A DNA stretch of 40,154 bases from Cladosporium sp. IMV 00045 (lineage: Eukaryota; Ascomycota; Dothideomycetes; Cladosporiales; Cladosporiaceae), in NCBI GenBank assembly GCA_001931905.2, contig MSJI02000003.1:1-40154 (forward strand). Reading direction: 5' to 3'. This document shows, in pieces, positions 10,507-21,558 of the stretch; position 1 is the stretch's first letter, and the number at the start of each line of letters is the position of its first letter. Both the position numbers and the translations under genes were made by a program. The notes beneath the pieces were generated by a model, which worked only from the letters and a program-made list of their open reading frames with translations, did no database searches and was not told where the DNA came from.

Positions 10507-12959
10507 AGTCAATTGTCGAAGTTGAAAAGTCGGTCGACTCGTTGGGTCTAATGAAGTAGAACGACCGGTCTGCAAGCCAGTAACGACGTGCTCGTCAAGC
10601 GCAAGCAACTATCACTTAAGTATTAGACCTTGGGACAAGTGATCAATGCGATGCCTCTCGGCTACGCCGTAACGAGTCATTTCAATACACTCCTGACAAG
10701 ATAACCTTGACGCAGGGGGGCGGCGCAGCTAGCGATGTTGATAAGACGTGGACGAGGTGACAAACGCCGCTCGGCAGTATTGTCCCTTTGTCTTTTTTTC
10801 TTCCTTCAACGTATCGCAAGTCTGTCCATGAGCGCTTCTGAAGAGACGGGATCGGTGCGGCAGTGGAAAGAGCGCTAGGTCGACCAGGGCTTCTGTACGC
10901 CTGTGCTTCATCACCGTTACGCGCAAGCGCCTTGTGATTGCATGCGTCTACGCTCATCAAGGCAAGCATGCCAACGCCAACGACGCAGTAGAGTCGAGAG
11001 CATTTCGATACCGATGGGTATGAAGTTTCGTCAAGGCGGATCGGTCTACGGGCACACTTTGCTGTGTCCACAACACGCCTGCCGGGAGAAAGTCGCGATC
11101 ACCGTATCCGAGAAATGGTAGTGCCCTTCTTGCATAGGGCAAGCCCTTGGTGCAGGAATCGAGGACCTCGACCCATGTGTAGCGAGAGCGCTTCGAGGCA
11201 ACCGACGGTATGGGACTCACTTAGCGTCGACGTGCCGCCCTCGCGCATTCGGATCGCTTCCCCGGCCCCGCAGACCACCTGGGACTTATAGTCCGCCGTA
11301 CAGACCACAGGAAGTCTTTCCCCACAGATGGTCCTTTCCAACTTCCGCCTTGTTCACACCAAGAAACATTCGCCTGAACAGGTATCAACAGGTGGTGATC
11401 TAGGTCCCCGGCAAATCATACCCATCGCAAAACACGGATGCAGCGAATGGTCCGATGCTTGGCACCTGCGCCAGCTTGTGCCGCCTTCAGCTGCGGTAAG
11501 ATGTGCATGTCCTTCTACCTACAGCCTGACATGCGAGACTTCTTCGCCTGTCGCGTCGCAGCTGCCGCCCTCAGGCCGGGCGGGATGCCAATCTTTTCAG
11601 ACTTGGTTACTCCCACATCTACTGGGCTGGACTGTTTGCCTGCATCGCTTCTGTATCACAACGAGTCCACGCACGAAAGCAATGTCTACAGTATCGGTTA
11701 GATTTCTGTCCTGCTAATGTGCGTGCCCCATGGATGAGACAAAGACAAATCAGCTCAGCCTGAGCCGCAGGCTTGGGCTGAACGTGGCGCCACCTTACTG
11801 GTACAGCAGGCAGATATTCTGTGGCGATGTGTGCGTGCCATCCATGCAGAATGGCGACTGAACTGATTTGTGGGCTGACGCTGCTGTGCACTTCGAGAGT
11901 ACCGCGAATCGCAGATGCATCAGCCTTCTGCGATATCTATTCTCGACAACTTGTCGCCCAACCATTCCAAGAGGCCACCACTCACATCAACTTTTTCTGA
12001 AGCCACCTCGAATGCATGTATAGTTCACATGTAGACTGCAGCTGTAAGAGGCATAACAATTCGCTAATTTGCTCTTCATTGCACCCCTGCGAAAGCACGA
12101 ATGAAGTCTGCACTCCATGCGCACGTGTCTACTCCTCTGTCAGCCTATCTCTTGCACACTATGGCTACGCTTCAAAGAACCAAGAATAAAGCACAAGGAC
12201 TAATTAATCCTCAGGGAGAGGTTCCCTCGTACCACTCCGTAACAACCGCAGATCTCACTCGCGGCTTCAGTAATCGCAAGCACATGGCGCGGCTAAGCAT
12301 CAAAACGCCACTTGCAGCACACATATACACAATAACATTGCCTGCTCGCGCAGTCCGAGTGGCCTACTAGTACGTTTCGTCTCAGTGTAAGTAGCTGCGA
12401 TAGCCCGGAAGAATAATTTGACGATATTAAGCAACTTGATATTTCTTTAAATTTCATGCCTTTAGTCCCTTGTATCCAATCACTGCGTTAATATCTAAAT
12501 CACGGGCCTTTAATGGTAAGTAGGTAGCTATGACACTAGGCAGACTTACTAACCACTATAGCCTCGGCGACTTAGGCCGCTATGCGTCCTGCAACCCGCA
12601 TCGTTAAGCAAAATGCAGGGTTAGCCTATCAGGTCCTACTAGATCCTCGCGCTCGCAGGCCTAGACTAGTACGACGAGCAGTTCTCAGCTATGCTTCTAG
12701 TAATTAATACTGCTTCTTTGCTTATTCCTCTGCTTGCTTTTTTGCTAGCTTCCATGTATACCTTGCGTTCATCTTAATAAGAGCATTATATGTCTTTCGA
12801 TGAGATAGCAAAATATCTTCTAGAAAGGCGCGCATTAAACGTTTAATTACTCCTATCTTCCGCCTACGATCAACTAGCCCTCGCCTACCCTCGCTACGCG
12901 CATAGCTTGCAAGCCTAGTTACTAGTCTAGTCTCTATTACCTCTTCTACGGATACCTAC
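10507..12959. other. gene-poor intergenic stretch
   Basis: No protein family is recognisable on either strand from 10507 to about 12360; the open frames there are short, overlapping and unlike known proteins. From about 12360 to 12960 the sequence turns T/A-rich, with many TAG and TAA triplets. A short stretch from 12582 (MRPATRIVKQNAGLAYQVL) reads like decayed coding sequence and may be an upstream part of the following NLR relic, but it cannot be joined to it. Confidence 0.45.
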
Positions 12960-15259
12960 CGAGTATCTCATCTAGTATCTTTGTTATGTGCCGCGGGGTC
13001 TATCGTTCCTAAGTAGAACTTTGCTTTAGTAGTAGCAATTAATAAACATCTAGCCGGTCTCCTAAAAGCTAAGAAAGACGCCTTCCGCAATGCATCCCGC
13101 ATAATAGACGAGAAGACGATACTCGATCGAATTAGTACCTTCAATTAGAATCACTATAACGTATTAAGCTTTCGGCAATATGCTCCTAAGCTTAAGGCGA
13201 CGCTTAGATTACTAGATAAGTTCATAGCCGGCATATCGATAGCGATCTAGGCTAATCCCGATCCTTCGGCAATCGTCGTTAGCGCGGTTCGTGTTGTGCT
13301 CGATATCGCTATTAGGTTTCTAGAGTTCTTCTCCAAGCTTGCTGATATGATATGTCGTCTCGGGGATTTCCTGAAACCGCTCGCAGAATATACAAAAGCA
13401 CCACCAGAACAGGAGGTTCTTCAGGAGTCACTAGCCGCCGTGTATGGTGACCTGCTTAAGTTCTGTTTGAGCGCAAACAGGGTGTTCACAGACCAGAAAG
13501 GGCAAACAAGGAAGTGGACATCTTTCAGAATCTTCTGGCGGGTGAATTGGGTACCATTCGAAGCTGAATTTGGCACCATCGAGAGTAACTTCAAGCATCA
13601 CCTGGATGCATTGCTTCATTCGGCGACGGGCGTTTTGTTGAACAACAACTTCGAGGCAAAGCTGCAAGAGAAGGGTATAGTACTCCACTCGTTCATACCG
13701 AACTCACATTCACAGGGCGATATACTGACCAGCTCTAGCTGAGAGAAAGAGTAAGTTCCTGGCTTGGCTCTGAAACTCCGATTTTGAAGAGGCTCATGAA
13801 AGAATACACACCAAAAGGCATCCGGGTACTGGAGACACGAGTCATGGAACTCCTAAGCCTCCATCCAGATCCAAATATCTTGGATGAGAAAGGTGTTACG
13901 TCGCTGTACTACGTAGCGGTCAGGGGACACGAGAAAGTGGCAGACATACTACTCGAGAAGGGGGCCGGAGTCAACGTCCAAGGGGGACGCTACGGCAACG
14001 CCCTCCAGGCTGCGTGCTATAGGGGCCACGAGAAAGTGGCAGACAAACTACTCGAGAAGGGGGCCGGAGTCAACGCCCAAGGGGGACCCTACGGCAACGC
14101 CCTCCAGGCTGCATGTGAGGTCGGTCACGAGACGACGATACGACTCTTGATCAAGTGGGAAGCCAATCCGTTGAAATTAATCTATGGTGACTGGAGTCCA
14201 TTAGATGCTGCTGCCAGAAGGGGGGATCTGAGCGTGGTTGAACTTTTTCTCCAGGGTGCGCAGAACACGACATCGACTCTCATTCAAGAGGCCCCCGACA
14301 CTTCTGATTTCTTTTGGCTAGAGTCTGCTCGCATTGCAAACGAGGCTACAGCTGGCGCGAAACGTCTGATGTCAATTCACGGCCATGCCCTTATCCTCGC
14401 TACGAGCAAGGGCTTCGAGGATGTCTCGCGTTTGATACTGAAAGCTAATCACACTCTTGAGCTCTGTTTTCGATATTGCACCTCTTCTCTACTTGCATCT
14501 TCAAACCCACTCCGGGAGGAGCTACTTGCACGGACCGACTGCCACAGCTCCCATAGAGAAGGACACTCCTCGTGTTGCTGTAATATCGTCTTAGCGGCAG
14601 CATGTTCCCAAAATCAGTCGCTCTTGGCCATGCTTCTCTCATTTGAAGGAGGGACGGAATTTAGGAGCGAGAATGCAGCCGTGCACGACAAGGAAGCAAC
14701 GATCTGCATCCTTCAAGATCTTGGGCGAGATATTAGAACATTTACCGACGCAGCAGGGAAGGGCGATAGGGTACTTCTCGAACGCATGTTGCCCAATTTA
14801 AGGGTCAACGTCCAGGATGGATGCGGGTGGAGTGCACTTCACAAAGCAGCAAACAATGGACATGCTGAGACTGTTCGCTGGCTGCTGGAGGACATACGGG
14901 CAGACCTTCACTTGCGACTCGAAAATGGCAGCAAAGCAATCCATTGTGCTGCTCAACAGGGCCACATGGAAATCGCAAGTCTGCTTGTCGAGAAAGGGTC
15001 TTGTATAGACGAACGCAACTGGTACCAGCGAACTCTACTGCATTGGGCTGTCGAGGGAGGTAGACTCGAGACCACAAAATACCTCCTGGATCATGGAGCG
15101 GACAGCCGTGCCCGCGCTATTGATGGAACCACTCCAGCGGATCTTGCTTTGGACAAGAACTACCGAGAGATCGGGGATCTCTTAGCTTCTTTCACTCCAT
15201 CTGCTTCTCCTCTTCGACCCACAGAAGAATCCTGTGGTCGACCAGAGCGTCCGCAATGA
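12960..15259 (+). pseudogene. NLR relic: N-terminal domain joined to ankyrin repeats, NACHT missing
   Basis: In one frame from about 13020, residues such as AINKHLAGLLKAKKDAFRN, DKFIAGISIAI and VVLDIAIRFLEFFSKLADM form the helical N-terminal domain common in fungal NACHT proteins. TAG stops at 13146 and 13248 replace likely CAG codons. An intron at 13675-13738 (donor GTATAG, branch ACTGAC, acceptor TCTAG) keeps the frame and gives AERKSKFLAWL, then TGA at 13771, then NSDFEEAHERIHTKRHPGTG, the linker that normally comes just before NACHT. The P-loop, NACHT and winged-helix parts are absent. From about 13830 another frame carries an ankyrin block to 15259 (NALQAACYRGHEKVADKLL; GWSALHKAANNGHAETV; TLLHWAVEGGRLETTKYLL). 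Such receptors act in allorecognition and fungal immunity; this copy cannot. Confidence 0.8.
13928..14125 (+). repeat. two near-identical 99-bp ankyrin repeat units
   Basis: The units start at 13928 and 14027, and the first 86 bases differ at only three positions. Each encodes one 33-residue ankyrin repeat (HEKVADxLLEKGAGVN). A third, strongly diverged unit starts at 14126. High identity between neighbouring units points to recent duplication or gene conversion. Confidence 0.9.
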
Positions 15260-15929
15260 TTGAGAAAGCTCTTGCCATCAGGTATGGGTTTGATAGATGG
15301 GGTTTAATGAAAGCTTTTTGTTCCTTTTGGATATTCACTAGGATCGCCATGCGAGAAGATACTGAGAGGATGGGACAACGTGTTGAATTCGCAGAGACCA
15401 AGGTCAAACGGAGTTGAAGTATTTCTATCTATTGACTCCGGATCATTGCAGAATCTCTCTCTAGAGAAGACGAGTCTCCTTGTTGCCGAACAATGATAAC
15501 AAAATATACACAGTGCTACCACTCGAGAAGTATACCTGGTTGGACAGTGAAGAAGGGTGATTCGGTAAATCTTTCGAGGCAGCCTGCAAGGTAGGAAAAG
15601 ATGAGTTGGGACCCTTCTTCACTTACCTGTATGGTGATGTCTGGTCAATGAGATCTATCAATTGCTCTCAAGATTAATCTCGATTTCTGAAACACGTGCG
15701 TGACTGTATAAAGACGCGTAGCCAGATTACAACATCCTCAGATTAGGAAAACCAAAGTTCGTGTACCATCTGGTAAGAGGAAAAGACCTCGCATAGCCGT
15801 TTCCGCCGAACATGCTTCATGAGTAAGTCGAGGCGGCAGGCAACTCTCGCAAGATCATGGCAAATAGGAACGACAGGCCTATGACTGCAACTCTTATGTA
15901 CCTGGCGCAACCCAGTTGTGTTTGGAATG
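15260..15929. other. intergenic, nothing recognisable
   Basis: Short open frames on both strands show no family resemblance. The stretch separates the NLR relic from the 3' end of the next minus-strand gene. Confidence 0.5.
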
Positions 15930-17466
15930 TCACTCAACATTGTAAACGTTCAACGCATATGTGTATCTGCCATCCTCCGTATCTGCATTCTGAAAGACAG
16001 TATCCAGCTCATCCGCGCCATGCGCTCCAACTTTCCACAGCCCCGACTGAACGTATTGCGCGAAGGCAGCAAGCACCATGTACAGCTGCGTTGGGCAACA
16101 AGGCATGAAAGGATTGGTACCGATCTGGTAGAGCTCAAGTTCTCCCGGAATAGCGTTAGGATAAGCATTCAAAGCGGAGCCGTTAGCCCTTATCGCAAAC
16201 CCATTGGCACCCAGAGGGTACGGCAGGGCCAGGCGACAACCATCTTCCACAGGAAAGGACCCTTCGATGTGGCAGAAGTCTAAGTAGAGGCCCCAACACA
16301 TCTGGTCGGAAGAGGCCATGGAGGACGGTGACCAGTCTTTGGTTTGCTTGCTCCCAATGAGGATCGGGAGTGGGAAGTTGAAGGGGTCCTCGCCGGGATA
16401 GAGCAACGATGTCTCGTTTTTCCTTCTTGTACCAGATTGTTCCTCAGCTATACGCCATTTATTATTGATGATCTCCTCATCTGTCGGTAGCTTCAATTCG
16501 GGGCCAAGAAAGACGATCTCGTCCACGGGTCTTTTGGCTTTTGTGAAGAACTCCCAAGCAAAACAATTCTTGCGGATCTCTGCTGCCTCCAATGTGTCGG
16601 GACTATGAAGACTTTCGCTAGTGAAAGGGTCGATTCTCGGCTCCGGTAATCGGTTGTTGATAGCATTGACCAGAGACTGCCATGCATCCAGCGTGTCCGC
16701 TAGATCTTGTTTCGCAAACGGTGGGACTGCCCAAGGATCGTGAATTGCCCCTACCGCTAATCTAGCGCCCGTTTTCCCATCCTCGTACGAGGCACTATCA
16801 TCGTATTCCCCTCGATCTTGCATGGGTTTAATCGAGTGGTGAAGAGCAACGACCTTGCCGCGCTCGATCAGTTCTATCCAGGCTGAAAGCATAGTCTCTA
16901 GGCGTTGCCACTCGGTAGAGGATTCTGGGAAATTGCCTTCGTGGCATGATCCATTGTACTTGCAACAATGGTACTCTTGGTCGTAACTGTGGTAATGCAA
17001 ATCAGTATCATTGTCATTTAGACGGTCGCAACTTTCGTGAGACAAACATTATATCGATGCCAGAAAGGCTAGAGTCATCGTGCGACAAGTACAGAGCCAC
17101 TGCGTCCTCGTCCAAGTCCAGGGCATCGACTTGTTCCCATAGAGCCTTAGCAGGACCCAGATAGCCTATGTATAGAAAGAATTCACCCTCTGGGTTGACG
17201 ATAGCCCGCTCGAGAAAGCTGATCACGTCCGGGTGGAGGCGTCCTAGTCCCTCCTGCAGAGCAGACTCGTCGTCCGGAGGCCAAACGTGCTGGATCGGTA
17301 GATCCTTGAGGTCACGTCCAGTAGCAACCCAGGTATGTTTTACAATGGCGTTATGGAGGGCAGCACATCGTTCGAAATCAAGGTGGTCGCTAGAGTCGGA
17401 TTCGGGATTGGTTGGAGTAACTTTAAGATATCGCACCTCGTCTAGTGGTTCAGAGGAAACAATCAT
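15930..17466 (-). CDS. two-exon protein of unknown function
   Basis: Exons 17466-17048 and 16986-15930 join across a 61-nt intron (donor GTTTGT, branch TACTGAT, acceptor CACAG), giving SGIDIIYDQEYHCCKYNGSC and an open frame of 491 residues. I do not recognise the family. Visible features are an acidic N-terminal half with HPDVISFLERAIVNPEGEF, a Cys/His cluster (HCCKYNGSCHEG, about residues 145-156) that could bind a metal, and a C-terminal half rich in Pro, Trp and aromatic residues (PFMPCCPTQLYMVLAAFAQY). There is no signal peptide and no membrane span. An in-frame TGA lies four codons upstream of ATG 17466, which supports that start. An upstream frame at 17481-17672 (SHAYGSIISLEIPEYLAKI) looks partly coding and might be an extra first exon, but I found no convincing splice. 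No decay is seen. Confidence 0.72.
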
Positions 17467-18203
17467 TTCGCACGCTCAAATTATGGGAGAAGCAGAGCTT
17501 GAGATCTTTTCATAGACGTGAGTGTCGAGTGAAGTCGGCACTCGTTCGGCTCCCTAGCGTACTTTGGTCTTGGTCGAATCTTGGCAAGGTATTCCGGTAT
17601 TTCTAGTGAGATGATTGACCCATAGGCATGACTCAGCACCAGACTTTTGCGGATTTCCTCTAGGGTTAGCAATAATCGAATGGGATCCCCATGGAGAAAG
17701 CAGATGAAAAGTGACCACGGTAACGGGATGCCAGCCTGTACTCCTTAGCGACGCCGCTGTGAAGAGAGCTTTTGGTGAGCACTTGAGAGTAAATGCCACA
17801 TCCGCTCGTCTCATAGACTGTGTAATGGAATCCTGTTGGCAAGAGATATGCAAATGCTGTACAGCTTACGAATTTGGAGAACGGAGCAAAATGATCGCTT
17901 ATCAATTTCTCGAGAATAGGCCTTCTCGGAGGTCTTCTTCTTTGCCTACCCTCCGTCGTTCCCTTCGTTACCAGCATGGATTCTCTCGTCATCAACTTCA
18001 TCGAGTGAGACTCCCAGCTTCTGTCGAAACAGACTGGGAGTCCTGAGGGCCGTCCTGGATAAAGACAAGCATATCCAGTCTCTCGACGATTTGACAGCAT
18101 CGCCCTGGCTCGTGAGATTGCCGATAAGTACGTCTGCGCTACAGACGACGGCATTTCCGCGTTGGCGTTGTGTGAAATATCTGCAGATAAATGCGGCGCA
18201 GGT
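17467..18203. other. intergenic with weak coding signals
   Basis: The minus frame 17481-17672 may be an unplaced upstream exon of the preceding gene. On the + strand, 18088-18210 reads without stops (IALAREIADKYVCATDDGIS) and may be the end of a broken gene that converges on the ankyrin gene. Neither matches a family I know, so neither is called as a gene. Confidence 0.3.
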
Positions 18204-18962
18204 CTAGCCCTGCTTCCTTAGAATCTCCAACATCTTTGACACATCTTTTCCTTCCAGCTTCATCTGTTCCGCAATCTCTATGGCCGTTAGACCATTGTGA
18301 TCGGTAGCATTCGGGTCGGCACCGTACTGTAGCAGCATTCTGACTATGCTATGAAAGCCTTGGCTAACAGCAAAATGGAGGGGCGAGCCAGTATTACCAA
18401 GCCCGTAAGCTTTGGCTTCGGCTTCTGGACGGGCTCCGCCTTCCAGGAGATGGAGCACCATAGCATCTTTTCCCTTCTGGGCGGCAGAAGCTAGCGCACC
18501 TGTGCCCTTTGTAAGGGCACCATACTTCAGTAGCAGGTCGAGCGCGACGGGATCTGTATATAGAAACGCGACTAGCGTAAGTGGAAAGGCTGCTGCGTCT
18601 GGGTCCATGTTTGGATCTGCACCGGCTTCAAGGAGGAATCGTAGATACTCGGTGTTTTGTCGACCCATGCAGGCTACGATAAGAGCTGATCCGCGATGGT
18701 CGAAGGGCATATTTATAATACCAGGATCTCGGGCCAGTAGGACCTTGGTGATAGGAATGGAGCCTGTGTAAACCGCGCCTCGGAGGATCTCCTCGTTCAA
18801 GGGAACAGCAGGGTATTGATCCAGAAGAGAGTTGATAGTGCCAAGATCCTCGCTTTTTGCTGCGGTCACCAAGAGTGCTTGAATGGCTTCTTCTGATGGG
18901 GACTCATGCTCGCTCGGAAGAGTTTCCATTCGGTCGGTGTCTCCGGTCGAAGCCATGGTCAT
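18204..18962 (-). CDS. small ankyrin-repeat protein
   Basis: Single-exon, intact frame of 252 residues (250 if the second ATG at 18956, in the better context ACCATGG, is used). It carries five or six ankyrin-type helix pairs. Recognisable turns are RGSALIVACMGRQNTEYLRF with LLEAGADPNMD, and GSPLHFAVSQGFHSIVRMLL with QYGADPNATDHNGLTAIEIA. There is no catalytic domain, signal peptide or membrane segment. Proteins of this kind act as binding scaffolds, and the partner is unknown. It lies in gene-poor sequence but has no premature stops. It could be a stand-alone gene or a fragment of a larger NLR repeat tail that gained its own start; the clean N-terminus (STGDTDRMETLPSEHESPSE) favours the first. 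Confidence 0.82.
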   Translation of the reverse strand: MTMASTGDTDRMETLPSEHESPSEEAIQALLVTAAKSEDLGTINSLLDQYPAVPLNEEILRGAVYTGSIPITKVLLARDPGIINMPFDHRGSALIVACMGRQNTEYLRFLLEAGADPNMDPDAAAFPLTLVAFLYTDPVALDLLLKYGALTKGTGALASAAQKGKDAMVLHLLEGGARPEAEAKAYGLGNTGSPLHFAVSQGFHSIVRMLLQYGADPNATDHNGLTAIEIAEQMKLEGKDVSKMLEILRKQG

Positions 18963-21558
18963 AGGTGATTCCTCGAGGCGCCGACGACGACGGTTTCCAT
19001 TGCGGATGGGATGGTGTAAAGGTGTTTAGATTGGATGGGATTGCATGCTGGGCGGTCTCATTATTATAGACAACTCTCGGCGCCCCCCAGAAAGCCGGAC
19101 TCGGGTGTTGGTGCGGCGTGGGTTGAACTTATTCTCCCGGCGTAGCACAGGAGGTCGCTGTCGTTTGGATGCAAGGAATCGAGATCGCCGCCAAGACATC
19201 ATCACCAACTTCCGGTTCAACAGAGAGCCAATTTAAAGACGTATGCCAACCCAGGTGAAAACCAAATGGTGTGTTGCAGCACCGGGGTGAGTGGCAGCAG
19301 CCGATCACATGCCCCGAAGGCGTGCACACAATACGGCCAGAGCAGGCGGCAGGCCGTCACAAGGAGCACTGCACACCGAAGGGGCGACCGGTGAAGTACA
19401 GGATGAGGTCGAGGAATAAGAACGGACTGGGTGTCGCGAAAGTCGCCTACGAAGTTCGTTCTCAAATAAGGTAGCCATCATTGGCTTTCTATGTGTGCTC
19501 TGCGGTCGAAATCCTTCCTTCTCTAATAACATCCGATTCTGCTCGCCAGCCAGCCCAAGCCGCCACGCCACGGCTTTTGAACGAGTTGAGACACAACTCT
19601 CCAGCCCAGCCCTCCTCCAACTCTAAGATGCTACCACTAATCTTCCATTGCAGACGACTCGCCCTCTCTGTACCTACCATCGACAATCATCAACGGCAGC
19701 ATGGGAGACAACCACTGAAGCGCAGGCTAAAGGCAAACTCTGAGCCACCCTCCTTTGTAACGAGGCTCGTCAACGTCGCGCCAATGCGCATCCCATAACT
19801 CCAATGAATCCTTTGGCAATCTTCCGCCACGACTGTGCATCACCTTTTGGCCAAGGCTCTCGTTCACTTTTGACACAATTTTATTGATATTCCGATCTGC
19901 TTGCGGATAGAACAACATCTCGGTATGTGGCGACTCGCCACAACCCGCCACGCTTTGGATCAATCTACGCGGCTGTGTATCAATGCAATAACACTTGCTT
20001 CTGGAGCGCTCGCTAATGCGACAAGACAATCCATCGGCTTTCGGGGTGCTTTTGGCGTCGACTATGTCCAAGACAATCGTTTATATCGAGACTAAATTCC
20101 CAGGATCGCGATCAAGCGCCATGGAAAGTCGGAGCCCACCGTTGCCATCATGACAATATATACTGTTTACTTGCTCCCTCCTAAAAGGCTCGACCAGTCT
20201 CGTGCAGCGGCGCCAAACTCCAAGTCATAACTCATAGACGCTACAATGGAATACAATCAGAACATCCCGAAGCCGTAAGTGAAACCTCCTTCATATCATT
20301 AGCGCAGCAATTGGTATCAGCACACGCAGTCGAAATCCCCGTCCTTTGCTGGGGCCACAAAGGTAACTTTTCTCACCTCGAGGCAAGCCGTTACAGATAG
20401 TGTCATTAATACCAGTTTCTCTGAGATCCTCAGAAGCAAAATGGCATCATCACCTAAAAGATCTCACCCAACCGAGTAGCCATCTCGAAACACTTCTGGA
20501 CACGCGGCTGCAGCTTCAGCACCTTTCGGAGGTGCAGGAGCCAACTCCTGTACGTCGCGCCGCCTTTTGTTGTGGTTCCTCAGCTCATTGCACATCTCAT
20601 GTCCGATTATGACATGTTGCTTGACATTGAGAATGGTGACAACGCAGCTACGTCTCGTAAGTAGCGTTGCAAGTGTGTGATTTCCTTCGAGTTGTACATG
20701 CGATCCGAGAAGAACATGAAGGAACTTGGGATAATGATGTCAAACTGTATTGCTTAGCGATCACGCCGAGATGCTGCCGCCATGACTGCTCAAGAAGAGA
20801 GTGCTGACGGGAAGGGAGATGTAGGATTCAGCAACTTCAGTAGTGTTATCTCTGGCTTGTGATGAGCTGAGAAATCGTATTTTGAGGCGCGATTTCGTCT
20901 CCATGGTGAGCGGGGCCGACTTCCGAACACCTTGGTAGAATGCTTATCGCTTTCAAGTTTATATTCGCAAAGATGCAACCTGTAGGGTGACGTTCAGCCT
21001 CTATTCTGGGAATTTCCCGTGATACTTTGGATTGCATCTCCAAACTGGCCGAGCTACGTGATCGCTCATCTGGACCATGCCTGAACATGGACCATCATGG
21101 TCCGAAGCCTTGAGCATGTGTTCATTACAGCCGGTCACCAATATGGCCTATGATCAATACTTGGAAATACAGAGCTCATATCCGAGACGCTTTAGACTTC
21201 TTTGTCTATCTGTAAGGTGCCTTGAGACGTGCCGTCATCTATCGAAAGCAGCTTGATCGAAATGCTTGCTTACACGTCCGGTCAGGGTTTGGGCCTTTCC
21301 ATTCTCCCACCAGCGTGTCAAGATTGCAGCTTAGAAATGCATTTGATTTACATGATTAGCTATACAAACTCGAGGATGGAGACTGCGACTCTCGCAACAG
21401 CCTCGAATATAAAAGTGCGGCCAACTTTCTTTGCAAAGGCCAAATCATTATTTCCACCATCCGATTCCGCGCGTCCAGAGGCAAACATACCATCTACGAA
21501 AAACCACCATCGACAGTAATCTGAACTTCGGACCATCCCAGCCACCATCATCAACAAA
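18963..21558. other. gene-poor stretch with one possible decayed gene
   Basis: No confident gene. At 20246 a short frame (MEYNQNIPKP) ends at a GTAAGT donor; farther on, VEIPVLCWGHKGNFSHLE (about 20329-20383) and VAPPFVVVPQLIAHLMSDYD (about 20550-20610) read like coding sequence in different frames. They may belong to one broken gene, possibly an alpha/beta-hydrolase, but I could not join them. The remainder, including 18963-20245 and 20700-21558, shows nothing recognisable; the last 100 bases are probably the leader of the following pseudogene. Confidence 0.35.

Noticed and set aside
10682..11891. Several overlapping open frames of 65-130 codons
   Set aside because: They conflict with one another on both strands, lack splice-linked partners and resemble no family.
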